From Candidatus Lindowbacteria bacterium RIFCSPLOWO2_12_FULL_62_27 (GTDB lineage: Bacteria; Lindowbacteria; 2-12-FULL-62-27), in contig MFPR01000017.1 of NCBI GenBank assembly GCA_001784175.1, forward strand, positions 62,001 through 126,000: 64,000 bases of DNA, in the 5' to 3' direction. Of the stretch, positions 43,281 through 50,797 are shown piece by piece. The notes beneath the pieces were generated by a model that saw nothing but the letters and a program-made list of their open reading frames with translations, ran no database searches and was not told where the DNA came from. A program made the translations under genes and the position numbers. Positions within the stretch are counted from its first letter, which is position 1, and each line of letters starts with the position of its first letter.

Positions 43281-43321
43281 GCGCCCGTAGCTCAGTTGGA
43301 TAGAGCATCGGCCTTCTAAGC
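43281..43321 (+). repeat. tRNA-Arg 5' half, copy 1 (attachment-site duplicate)
   Basis: Positions 43281-43321 are identical to 53785-53825 of the complete tRNA-Arg: acceptor strand, D arm, 5' anticodon stem, anticodon loop and the first two bases of the 3' stem. Then the match ends (TGATCC instead of CGAGGG). No 3' half is present, so this copy cannot make a tRNA. As the leftmost copy it should be the original chromosomal 5' half, displaced when the elements inserted at the anticodon loop. Confidence 0.9.
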
Positions 43322-43469
43322 TGATCCACGCAAATTTCAATTTTTCAACGGCGTTCAGGATTATTCAGTAAGCGTCTGTTCCTTGTTGAATTATCTCCGC
43401 GTGTGATTTTCTGATTTCAGGATTTTTCAGTTCGAGTAGGCGCAGTTCCGTCCCCTTTTGTCCCAAAAA

Positions 43470-43487
43470 CCGGTACAAATCCGGTAC
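43470..43487 (+). repeat. Tandem 7-mer with AAAT spacer (candidate integrase arm site)
   Basis: CCGGTAC occurs twice separated by AAAT, followed by AAG, with an 11-bp period. The layout equals that at 2310-2327 and 48502-48519. Here no integrase lies beside it; it sits about 150 bp inside the left end of element A. It may be the other arm-site cluster of element A or the relic of a lost integrase end. Confidence 0.45.
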
Positions 43488-43539
43488 AAGTTTGGAAGCG
43501 TGTTTCGTGGCGGATCATGGGCAGTCATCGCTGCTCCCC

Positions 43540-43577
43540 TTGCATTTGTAACAAAAATTGTGTACTTTTTGTTACAA
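43540..43577 (+). promoter_or_regulatory. Promoter with 12-bp inverted-repeat operator for the AbiEi-type antitoxin
   Basis: TTGCAT (43540-43545) and TACTTT (43563-43568) are 17 bp apart. A perfect inverted repeat, TTGTAACAAAAA and its complement (43546-43557 and 43566-43577, 8-nt centre), covers the spacer and -10 region. AbiEi antitoxins are known to repress their own operon by binding inverted repeats at the promoter, so this is a good operator candidate. Confidence 0.6.
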
Positions 43578-43596
43578 CCATTGAGGCGGTGTGTTT

Positions 43597-44205
43597 ATGC
43601 GATCTGTTGAAAGCAAGATGACCGGCAGAATATGCGAAAATGACAGGGGTTGGTGCTTTACTCCAAAATCGTTTTTTGGCCTTGGAAGTTCCCAGGCCAT
43701 ACGCATTACCCTTCACCGGCTTGAAAAACGGGGGACCATTCGCCGCTTGGCCCATGGTCTGTACGATTATCCCAAAAAGCATCCATCCATAGGCATTCTG
43801 TCACCGGATCCGAACGAGATAGCAAGGGCGTTATCCGTTCGCGATTCCACGCGCATTCAACCGTCCGGCGCTTATGCGGCTAACCTGCTGGGCCTGACGG
43901 AACAGGTTCCGGCGAAGATCATATTTCTAACGGACGGCCCGGAACGGAGGGTCAGAATTCGATCCCAAGAGATAATCCTGAAGCGGACAACCCCCCGATA
44001 CATGGCGACCGCCGGGAAAATCAGCGGAACGGTCATTCAGGCGCTTCGGCACATCGGTGAGGCGAATATCGCGCAATCCGGAATCAAAAGGTTGAGGAAG
44101 ATGCTGAAGGATAAAGACAGGGTTCAGCTAAAACGGGACAAGAGACACGCGCCGGCGTGGATGCACCACTTGATTGATTCGATCACGGGTTCCGCCGATG
44201 CGTGA
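43597..44205 (+). CDS. AbiEi/DUF6088-type antitoxin
   Basis: The protein has about 202 residues from ATG 43597; a GTG at 43591 is also possible. It opens with a winged-HTH region: GWCFTPKSFFGLGSSQAIRITLHRLEKRGTIRRLAHGLYDYPKKHP. DSTRIQPSGAYAANLLGLTEQVPAKIIFLTDGPERRVRIRSQEIILKRT and a basic C-terminal part follow. This is the DUF6088 group of type IV antitoxins (AbiEi-like), which repress their operon and counter a nucleotidyltransferase toxin. Its partner, the next gene, overlaps by 8 nt but is cut short, so the antitoxin is orphaned. It looks intact and may now serve only as a regulator or as protection against AbiE toxins elsewhere. Confidence 0.82.
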   Translation: MRSVESKMTGRICENDRGWCFTPKSFFGLGSSQAIRITLHRLEKRGTIRRLAHGLYDYPKKHPSIGILSPDPNEIARALSVRDSTRIQPSGAYAANLLGLTEQVPAKIIFLTDGPERRVRIRSQEIILKRTTPRYMATAGKISGTVIQALRHIGEANIAQSGIKRLRKMLKDKDRVQLKRDKRHAPAWMHHLIDSITGSADA

Positions 44206-44407
44206 ATTTGCGAAACTTCCGTCCTTGGAACGCGACACCATTTTCCTGGAGACGGCCAACCGGCGAGGGCTCTCCCGCCTGGTCGTGGAGAAGGACTTCT
44301 GGGTCTGTTTCACGCTGTCTCTGCTGTTCGAGTCAAAACAATTCGACTATCTGTTCGTCTTCAAAGCGGAGCAATGCGGAGGCTTACCAGATGATTTCCA
44401 CGCCTGA
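44198..44407 (+). pseudogene. AbiEii-type nucleotidyltransferase toxin, N-terminal stub
   Basis: Only 69 codons remain. MREFAKLPSLERDTIFLETANRRGLSRLVVEKDFWVCFTLSLLF and FDYLFVFK match the N-terminus of AbiEii/AbiGii toxins, in which FVFK is normally followed at once by the nucleotidyltransferase motif GGTSLSK. Here the sequence breaks after that lysine (about 44369) and runs into the end of a toxin-antitoxin pair on the other strand. The catalytic domain is wholly lost, so the stub cannot be toxic. The clean break points to insertion or deletion at the junction. Confidence 0.8.
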
Positions 44408-44773
44408 TTTCTCCGAAATGTCGGCGTCTTTGGTGACGATGGCAACGGGTTCTTTGGTCAAGGCGGAGAAGGAGCGGGCGGTCGCAATAATGATGGCGTC
44501 ATGCAATTCGAAGCCCGCGGGCAACAGCGGAAAGAGCGCCACGTCCAAAGGAGCAAATTCAATATTTCGAATCCGGGACCATTTGCCGAGAAGGTCTTCA
44601 AAAATGGATGTCACTCGCCGGCGCTGGCAGAGGTGCCAGATTTCGCCGGCGACGATCGTCGGAACAACCAACCGGCCTGTCAGGTCGGCCATCGCCCCAC
44701 GGGCCTTGGCCGTCAATCGGCGGTCATTTTCCAGAAACCATAACAGCGAGTGTGTATCGGCGATGCGGATCAT
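44384..44773 (-). CDS. vapC: PIN-domain VapC-type toxin
   Basis: The 129-residue protein has the four acidic residues of PIN ribonucleases: Asp in RIADTHSLLWFL, Glu in AGEIWHL, Asp in ELHDAIIIATA and Asp in VTKDADI. Length and order are normal for VapC, which cuts a specific RNA, often tRNA or rRNA, and stops translation when its antitoxin is lost. The start overlaps the antitoxin stop (ATGA). Its last bases lie in the remnant of the AbiEii gene. Confidence 0.88.
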   Translation of the reverse strand: MIRIADTHSLLWFLENDRRLTAKARGAMADLTGRLVVPTIVAGEIWHLCQRRRVTSIFEDLLGKWSRIRNIEFAPLDVALFPLLPAGFELHDAIIIATARSFSALTKEPVAIVTKDADISEKSGVEIIW

Positions 44774-44979
44774 GCTGGAAACGGTTTTATCCAGCTCTTC
44801 TTCGCCTCGTCGATCTCCTGGTCCGAAAAATGGATCTTCTTCCGCCAGATGCCAAAAAGATCCCGCATTTCGAGGGATTTACCCTGTTTTTTGCTCCGCT
44901 GGTTTACCGCCAATCGCAGAAATTCAATCTGCCGTTCCAAGCTGTGAAGTTGTAACAGCACATAATCCGGTGTTGCCAT
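44770..44979 (-). CDS. VapB-type antitoxin of the PIN toxin
   Basis: The 69-residue protein starts at ATG 44979 behind AGGGGA. An N-terminal helix pair (DYVLLQLHSLERQIEFLRLAVNQ) is followed by EMRDLFGIWRKKIHFSDQEIDEAKKSW, the 'L-x-GIW-x-K-x-x-FS-x-x-EI-x-x-A' tail with which many small antitoxins embrace a PIN toxin. The pair overlaps by four bases. There is no obvious AbrB or RHH domain, so DNA binding is uncertain. Confidence 0.7.
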   Translation of the reverse strand: MATPDYVLLQLHSLERQIEFLRLAVNQRSKKQGKSLEMRDLFGIWRKKIHFSDQEIDEAKKSWIKPFPA

Positions 44980-45166
44980 GGCGTTCCCCTTTCCTTCGCG
45001 CAACGGCTCGGATCCCATCGGAACCGAACCCTTTTCATGCCGCACACAGTATATCCGCCGTTCCACTCTCCGTCAACATTCGCAACCATGAGCCGTTTGC
45101 CCCACGAATTGCGGGACGAAAGCCTCATCGCTGCGTGGCAGGGATGATGTACGGGAAAAAGATTAT

Positions 45167-45244
45167 TTGTGATTGGTGATTCCTAATTTGTGATTTGTGA
45201 TTGCGATAATCACAAATGGGAAATCACAAATCACCAATCACAAG
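45167..45244. repeat. Hairpin repeat, left copy (TTGTGATT-rich)
   Basis: A 37-nt arm built from TTGTGATT-like units is followed by a nearly complementary arm (AATCACAA units), giving a long imperfect hairpin of 78 nt. The same 37-nt arm occurs at 47769-47805 in the same orientation. The two copies enclose the S74-type surface-protein gene. The 322-bp gap 44980-45301 holds nothing else that I recognise besides GGGGAGG before the next gene. Confidence 0.7.
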
Positions 45245-45301
45245 TCGCTTTCGCCGCATCGCGGCGTCGAGGTATTACACGACCTGGGGAGGTCGACTGA
45301 C

Positions 45302-47697
45302 ATGAAAAAGTTCGTACTGGGTTTACTTTTCGCTTTCCACTTTGCACTTTTCACTTGGAACGCCGCATGGGCGGACGTTCCAAAATATATATCCTTCCAA
45401 GGCGAGCTGACGGACTCGCAAGGCACGCGCATCACCAGCTCCAAAAGCGTGACCTTCAAACTCCACAGCGCCGCGTCCGGCGGGGCGATTCTCTGGTCCG
45501 AAGCGCAGACCCTGACGCCCGCCAACGGCATCGTGAGCGCGAGCATCGGAAGCGCGACGGCCGGCGGCGTGAATCTGGCGTTTGACACCGGTTACTGGCT
45601 CGGCGTGACCGTCTCCCCGGACGCCGAGATGTCTCCCCGCATTCGACTGACGACCTCCCCCTATGCGTTCATCGCCAAGTTCCTCGACACGGGCGCGACC
45701 GCCTACGGCGCGCTGTCGGTTGCCGAAACGGTGACGGCGAACAAGTTCGTCGGAAACGGATCGCTCCTGACGGGCATCACGGCATCCGCCGCGTCGGACA
45801 CGGATTGGACGATTGCGACGGCGAGCACGATCTACCGGCTCTCCGGGAATGTCGCCATCGGCACGACCAGCACGGCGGACAGCTTGCAGATCGAAGGCAC
45901 GCTCAACGTCGATTCGCCGACGCTGTATGTGGATGCGGCGAATAATCGGGTCGGCATTGGGACGGCGAGCCCGAACGCGACATTTGAAGTTAACAACGGG
46001 CAGTCCATGTTTCACGACGGCGCTTTCACCGATCCCCATACAGGCACGGCATATGACGCCAAGTTCGGGGGCCCAAACCGGGGCATCGGGGTCAAAGGGA
46101 TATCTATTTTCAACGACAACGTCGGCATCGGCACAACGTCTCCGGCGGATTCGTTGCACGTCGCAGGCCGCATTCAAATGGACACGAACGCGGCGACTTC
46201 CGCCGCGGACGGCGCGATTCGGTGGTCGGGATCGGATTTCGAGGGCCGGAAGGCCGGATCGTGGGCGTCGCTGACGGCGACGGGCGGCGCGACGCCGGAT
46301 ACGGACTGGACGATGGTCGGCGGCACGATCGGGAACATCTACAGGAGCGCCGGGAATGTGGGCATCGGGACATCGAGTCCGTCGGATTCGTTGCATGTGG
46401 CCGGAACGGTTCGCGTTTCGGATTCGATGACGGTCGGCGATACGGTGTTCGTGGTCAATTCAAAGAGCGGCAACGTCGGCATCGGCACCACAGGGCCAGC
46501 AAGTACGTTACACTTATACCAATCAGGAGCAGGGCTCGTTATTCAAAATTCAGCCACAGCCGGGGTGGGCAATTTAGCATCTATACATTTTCGGAACCTG
46601 CTCGCATCTGGCGCAACTCACTATGCCGCTATTATTAGAGGGGCTCAAGATAGCACTACCCAGAATAGTGGGCATTTAGAGTTTGTCACGTACAATAATG
46701 GCAATGCCGATGAGAGAATGAGATTAACAAAAGAAGGCAACGTCGGCATCGGGACGACGGCGCCAGGGGCGAAGATGCACGTTGCCGTTGATAACTACGA
46801 AAGCATCCTGTTTGATCGGAGTGTAAATGTGAACTCCCCGAATAAGTACTCGATAGGCGTAAGCTACTCTGGCGCTGGCGCTGACTATCTCAGATTGGGC
46901 AAGACGGGCGGAGATCCATTCGTCATCAATCCAAGCGGCAACGTCGGCATCGGGGATACGGCTCCGGGGAGCAGGTTGGATGTAACGGGAGCGGCGCATG
47001 TATCTGATTCTTTTGCAGTGGGTACTGCGGCGGGCGACCGTCTGGTTGTTACAACATCGGGCAACGTCGGCATCGGCACAACGACGCCGGGGGATAGTCT
47101 GGTTGTCAAGGGCGGAGTTATGTCGGACACACTGACAGTGGGAGACACGTTTTTGGTTGTATTAAAGAGCGGCAATGTCGGCCCGGCACGACGAGCCCTG
47201 GCGCTAAATTGCACGTCGCCGGAAATGTTATCGTCAAAGACACCATAACCGTCGGGGATACGTTCTTGGTCGTCCTTGCCAGCGGCCGGGTCGGAATCGG
47301 CACCGCAAGCCCAGATACCGACTTCTCTGTCAACGGCGGGGCATCCAAAGTCGGCGGCGGGTCCTGGGCGACCTTCTCCGATGGCCGCCTCAAGAACATC
47401 GACGGCCAGTACAAAGCCGGCACGGCGGAACTCATGAAACTCAATCCCGTCAAATACCGCTACCGCGCGGACAATCCGGTCGGCATCAAGGATGGCGCGC
47501 CTCATATCGGCCCTGTTGCTCAAGAAGTTAAGGAAGCCATCCCGGAGGCGGTTGAATCGAACAACCAAGGTTACCTCATGCTCAACAACGACCCCATCAT
47601 CTTCGCGATGCTGAATGCCGTCAAGGAACAACAGGTGACGATTGAGAAGTTACAGGGGAGAATCGAGGAATTGGAGAGGAACCAAGCGGCGAAATAA
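45302..47697 (+). pseudogene. Secreted repeat-rich surface protein with S74 peptidase (chaperone) C-terminus, frameshifted
   Basis: A signal peptide (1-24, ending AAWA) leads to ISFQGELTDSQGTRI and a long region in which GNVGIGTTSPxxxLHV recurs at least eight times. The first frame stops at 47248. One base is missing near 47181-47186, where the GNVGIGT repeat reads GTCGGCCCGG instead of GTCGGCATCGG. Adding it back continues the frame to 47697 through an S74 domain with the Ser-Lys dyad (FSDGRLKNI), IGPVAQEVKEAIPEAV and a final coiled coil. S74 domains trim themselves off trimeric tail spikes and adhesins. The break is either a real mutation, a phase-variable site or a sequence error; otherwise the protein is complete (about 798 codons). 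Confidence 0.8.
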
Positions 47698-47768
47698 GAT
47701 TACGGGCGGACCTCCCGCCAAAGACCGGCCGGATGATGCATGCGCCATTTTAGATTGCCGTCGGGGGA

Positions 47769-47843
47769 TTTGTGATTGGTGATTCCTAATTTGTGATTTG
47801 TGATTTCAATCACAAATTGGAAATCACAAATCACCACTCACAA
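47769..47843. repeat. Hairpin repeat, right copy (TTGTGATT-rich)
   Basis: Its first 37 nt are identical to those of the left copy (45167-45203); the second arm differs at a few places. It ends one base before the stop codon of the DUF2442 gene. Recombination between the two direct copies would remove the 2.6-kb surface-protein cassette. I see no transposase. Confidence 0.7.
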
Positions 47844-48110
47844 CTATTTTTTCTTTGCGTTCGGGGCAGGAGCGCCTCGAAGAAGTCCCTCCGTACTCAA
47901 ATCCTCATCAATTTCCGGCCAGTGAATGCCGTACCCCCCGCCGCCGACCTGCCATTTTTTCCTTTGCTTCGGCGTGGCGTTCGCGAGTTTCGGATACCAA
48001 GCCAGAGGAACCGTGATGGTGCGGCCATCCGACAGGCTGACGCTCAGGTCAACCTCTGTGATTTTAACGTCTCTTACCCGTTCATCCGCGCCCAGAGCCA
48101 AAATACCCAT
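47844..48110 (-). CDS. DUF2442 domain protein
   Basis: The 88-residue protein starts at ATG 48110 with GGAGG at a fitting distance. VRDVKITEVDLSVSLSDGRTITVPLAWYPKL and QVGGGGYGIHWPEIDEDLSTEGLLRG are the full DUF2442 pattern. Such genes often stand next to a DUF4160 gene as a suspected toxin-antitoxin pair; no DUF4160 gene is present here, so it is an orphan. It fits the small cargo modules of element A. Confidence 0.88.
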   Translation of the reverse strand: MGILALGADERVRDVKITEVDLSVSLSDGRTITVPLAWYPKLANATPKQRKKWQVGGGGYGIHWPEIDEDLSTEGLLRGAPAPNAKKK

Positions 48111-48194
48111 GCCATGCCTCCAAGAATTCCAGTCGATGTTCCCTGACCAAGCGAACCGTCGGCATAACACGCACGAGTATACACGATTTCATGC

Positions 48195-48467
48195 ATGAAT
48201 TCAAAAAAACGGGCAACGTCGGCATCGGGACGGCGGAGCCGCGACACCGGGAACATGGGGCATAAAAATATTTCGACGACTCGCCGGTACGCGCATCTTG
48301 AGCGAAAACAAAAACAGGAGGCGGTTGACAGTATTTCTGATCAACTCAGCGATGAGGCCGGCGATCCCCAGAATTCGAAGGCCGCGAGAAAATTGGGTTG
48401 GACAATTGCCCCGACTATCGTAATATTTCAAGAAAGTGGAGGAGGCATCCATGTACGCATGCGGTGA
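48195..48467 (+). pseudogene. Tyrosine-integrase C-terminal remnant fused to a piece of the GNVGIGT repeat
   Basis: MGHKNISTTRRYAHLERKQKQEAVDSI (from about 48252) is the final catalytic segment of a tyrosine recombinase, with the box III His and nucleophile Tyr; everything before it is missing. Directly upstream in the DNA (48212-48240) lies a stretch matching the GNVGIGT repeat units of the surface-protein gene 1 kb away. The integrase was thus cut by a recombination that joined it to a repeat copy. It reads toward the tRNA 5' half at 48571, as the intact integrase at 1186 reads toward tRNA-Tyr. Confidence 0.8.
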
Positions 48468-50017
48468 AAGGGCTGTTCCCGGATATGGTCGATGCGAAAA
48501 TTTTGCACAAATTTTGCACAAGTCGATTTTGAATTGTCGCATTGTTTTGTAACTGTTTGATAATCCCAATGCGCCCGTAGCTCAGTTGGATAGAGCATCG
48601 GCCTTCTAATTCGTTGGAATGGTAAAGAAGATGCAGACCCATTTTCGCCATCTTCATCAACCATCTCATTCTGCGCCTGTAGCCACGCCTTCAACGTCTC
48701 CTCTGCACGCAACAATTCATCCCTCAACCCCGACGGCAACGCATCGGCGTAATCACGCTCCAATTCTGCAACCGTATGGCCAAAGTGTTTTGCGAGCCGT
48801 ACCATGTCGAAGCTGATACGCGTTGCGGCGTGATACCAAACACTTGCCACAGTTTTCCGAAGGCAGTACGACGCAGCACCGAGCCTCTCTCCGATCAAGA
48901 CACGAAACCTGTCAGACATTTCCGACGATATAGTATTCTCGCTACATTTTCGCTCCGCGAATTGTGGCAACAGCGCAACGACAGCGACGTCGCCAGAGCT
49001 ATCAACAAACCTATCCCGAGCGGCATCATACTGTAATCCGCAATGTGTTGCATATGCACGCAACCCCGCAATCAAACGATTCGAGAGCATCATCACACGC
49101 CCGCGCCCGCGTTTTAACTTTTTCGATTTTTCATTTTTCGGTGGTACAAAAATTCCACGACGGGACAAGCGCACATGATCCCAACGGATACGACGCACCT
49201 GCGCGGCACGGTTGCCGGTCTCGCGTTCGACGAGCAACCAAAAATCTGTATCATCTACACTCGACAAGACATCATCAACCACACGTAACTCTTGACCTGT
49301 CAGGACACGCCAAATTTCTTGGCGCGTCGGCGATTGTGCTTCAAACCCGAGCGACCGCATACGCAACACCAAACGAATATTATTTTCCGTGACAAGTTTT
49401 TCCAGAATTCCTGCATCCACCACACGCGCCAACAACTCAATTTCTTTCTTGATCGTATTATCCTTTGAAAACGGCTGCGCACGCCGATATTCAACGTATT
49501 GCGTAAGGCGAGCCTGCGACACAACAGAAATCTTGTCATTGCCAAAAAAACGCAACAACTTATTCAGGTCTGTTGCGTGGCGTTTACGTTGACCTCCGCT
49601 CTTAACCACTCTGAAACAATAACCGTTTTCCTCGACGAATTTTTTTGCGAATCGGCCATTCGACGATGGAACATACCGTCCGACCTGCAATTTTGACAAA
49701 ATACCGCATTGAGATGTTGCCAAATGTTCTACAATTTCCTGCACCGTTAAATCCTGACAAACAGGATCGACAGCAACACCACGATGAACGATTGACAGCG
49801 CACGCTCAAGCGTTGACACTTCCACATCACGCCGGGACAAGAGATTTTCTGTAGTCCCTTCCTCCGATACCTCACGCCGACGAATGCCGTCAAAGTCATA
49901 GTCTTCGACAACATCGGCTTGACGACACATCAACGCCGTGGGAACATCTGGACGAGATCGATTTTCAGTTTCAACGGCCTGCGGCTGGCCCCGCAGGCTT
50001 TGTTTTTCCTCAAGCAT
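48428..50017 (-). CDS. Tyrosine recombinase of element B, 3' end altered by integration
   Basis: The 529-codon frame starts at ATG 50017 behind GGGAGGG. The catalytic domain has Arg270 or Arg276 (NRAAQVRRIRW), Arg387 with Tyr384 in place of the usual box II His (YCLRKT), His414 (HFGH) and nucleophile Tyr423 (ERDYADAL). The N-terminal 240 residues hold arm- and core-binding parts. After residue 469 the frame enters tRNA-Arg copy 2 antisense (RRPMLYPTELRAH) and then foreign DNA of element A to a chance stop at 48428. In the circular form it would continue instead into 53784-53594. All catalytic residues precede the junction, so the integrated gene may still be active. Confidence 0.88.
   Translation of the reverse strand: MLEEKQSLRGQPQAVETENRSRPDVPTALMCRQADVVEDYDFDGIRRREVSEEGTTENLLSRRDVEVSTLERALSIVHRGVAVDPVCQDLTVQEIVEHLATSQCGILSKLQVGRYVPSSNGRFAKKFVEENGYCFRVVKSGGQRKRHATDLNKLLRFFGNDKISVVSQARLTQYVEYRRAQPFSKDNTIKKEIELLARVVDAGILEKLVTENNIRLVLRMRSLGFEAQSPTRQEIWRVLTGQELRVVDDVLSSVDDTDFWLLVERETGNRAAQVRRIRWDHVRLSRRGIFVPPKNEKSKKLKRGRGRVMMLSNRLIAGLRAYATHCGLQYDAARDRFVDSSGDVAVVALLPQFAERKCSENTISSEMSDRFRVLIGERLGAASYCLRKTVASVWYHAATRISFDMVRLAKHFGHTVAELERDYADALPSGLRDELLRAEETLKAWLQAQNEMVDEDGENGSASSLPFQRIRRPMLYPTELRAHWDYQTVTKQCDNSKSTCAKFVQNFRIDHIREQPFHRMRTWMPPPLS
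48502..48519 (+). repeat. Tandem 7-mer with AAAT spacer (candidate integrase arm site)
   Basis: TTTGCAC occurs twice separated by AAAT, followed by AAG, with an 11-bp period. It lies 35 bp after the integrase remnant and 52 bp before tRNA-Arg 5'-half copy 2. Position relative to integrase end and tRNA start is the same as at 2310-2327. Confidence 0.5.
48559..48609 (+). repeat. tRNA-Arg 5' half, copy 2, with its own -10 box
   Basis: Positions 48571-48609 (39 nt) are identical to 53785-53823 of the complete gene, from the acceptor strand to the end of the anticodon loop; the following TTCG differs. GATAAT (48559-48564) lies 7 nt before the tRNA start, so element A appears to have brought a promoter with its 5' half. 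When element B inserted, this half was cut from the 3' half. On the minus strand the same DNA is read through by the element B integrase. Confidence 0.88.
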
Positions 50018-50375
50018 GAAAATCCCTCCCCACTCGTGATTTTTGCATCATCCTAAAATCCAACCGCAACCCAAATCGCTTCGAAAATTTTTCCATGACC
50101 TCTATCTCCGTAATTGACAACATATGAAAATCCAACAACCGCCTAATCACACTTTCAACAACACGTTTATTTTTCATAATATCGTCAGCGGTCATAACGA
50201 CACACCCACTGTACACAATAACCGCTCCTGTAATTGGATCAAAAATCACCCACACTTCATCTTTTTGAATGCGACGCAACAATAAATCAAAATACCCAGC
50301 ATCTCGAAAATGCAATTTTAAACAATCAATCAGTTTCCTTAACTGGCGATTCTCTAATTTTCTTTTTTCGACCAT
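50010..50375 (-). CDS. Hypothetical protein of element B
   Basis: ATG 50375 has AAGG at a good distance and is preferred to ATG 50408, giving 121 residues. It is basic at both ends. I recognise no family. LRKLIDCLKLHFRDAGYFDLLLRRI is helical, DEVWVIFDPITGAVIVYSG and VVMTADDIMKNKRVVESVIRRLLDFHML follow, so a small alpha/beta protein is likely. It overlaps both the RHH gene (22 bp) and the integrase gene (8 bp), so it is probably needed with the integrase, perhaps as a directionality factor; that is only inferred from position. Confidence 0.65.
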   Translation of the reverse strand: MVEKRKLENRQLRKLIDCLKLHFRDAGYFDLLLRRIQKDEVWVIFDPITGAVIVYSGCVVMTADDIMKNKRVVESVIRRLLDFHMLSITEIEVMEKFSKRFGLRLDFRMMQKSRVGRDFHA

Positions 50376-50572
50376 CGCAACACCTTGCCTTTCTCGGTTG
50401 TCCGGCATCTGGACAAATATTCACGGATCGCACGCCGGATCAAATATGAAATTGCGCGACCTTCGCGACGACCAAGAACACGAAGTCGCTCACGGTCGAT
50501 CACAGGCATATACACGGTGACCGCCGCGCAACCTAATCCCTTCACATCCAGAAAATCCATTACCTTACTCAC
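50354..50572 (-). CDS. Ribbon-helix-helix-type small regulator
   Basis: The 72-residue protein (GTG start, AGGAGG nine bases upstream) has AAVTVYMPVIDRERLRVLGRREGRAISYLIRRAIREYLSRC. This is the strand followed by two helices typical of Arc/CopG/NikR-type regulators, where the strand enters the DNA major groove. It is the first gene after the 225-bp gap 50573-50797. An inverted repeat overlapping the candidate promoter there is the likely operator. It would set expression of the integrase operon and, in the circle, also of rep and ftsK. Confidence 0.72.
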   Translation of the reverse strand: MSKVMDFLDVKGLGCAAVTVYMPVIDRERLRVLGRREGRAISYLIRRAIREYLSRCRTTEKGKVLRWSKKEN

Positions 50573-50587
50573 CTCTCACCACCTCCT

Positions 50588-50658
50588 ATTTTTCCTCCCA
50601 CGATGTCTATTGTCAACTCCTTGAGCTACAAACGGTAATGTATTATTTTTGTTGACAA
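50588..50658 (-). promoter_or_regulatory. Promoter and inverted-repeat operator of the RHH-integrase operon
   Basis: On the minus strand TTGACA (50616-50611) and AAAAAT (50593-50588) are 17 bp apart, leading into the RHH gene. TTGTCAAC (50610-50617), which contains the -35 box, and GTTGACAA (50651-50658) form an 8-bp inverted repeat 33 bp apart. A dimeric RHH protein bound to both would block the promoter. The rest of the gap 50573-50797 is AT-rich and holds nothing else that I recognise. Confidence 0.5.
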
Positions 50659-50797
50659 ATTAACTCCCATCAACACAAGCAATTACATCCAACTAACATC
50701 TGCTACTCTCCGCAATTATTTTTTCAAAGTCCCCATCTACACCCTATGTTATTAGGTTCAGCTCTCTTTTTCTTCGGGAGACCCCTTCTCCCGACCT

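Larger units (their letters stand above)
43320..48609. mobile_element. Decayed integrated element A (5290 bp) at tRNA-Arg
   Basis: It is bounded by tRNA-Arg 5'-half copies 1 and 2, exactly 5290 bp apart. It carries an AbiE-type antitoxin with a truncated toxin, a VapC-type pair, a surface-protein gene between hairpin repeats, a DUF2442 gene and the C-terminal remnant of a tyrosine integrase reading toward copy 2. No replication or transfer gene is present and the integrase is destroyed, so it can move only with help. Boundaries are placed at the end of the anticodon loop; the true crossover could lie anywhere in the repeat. Confidence 0.75.

Noticed and set aside
45167-47843. TTGTGATT-type repeats as a CRISPR array
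   Set aside because: The units are clustered in two hairpins without spacers of regular length and without cas genes.
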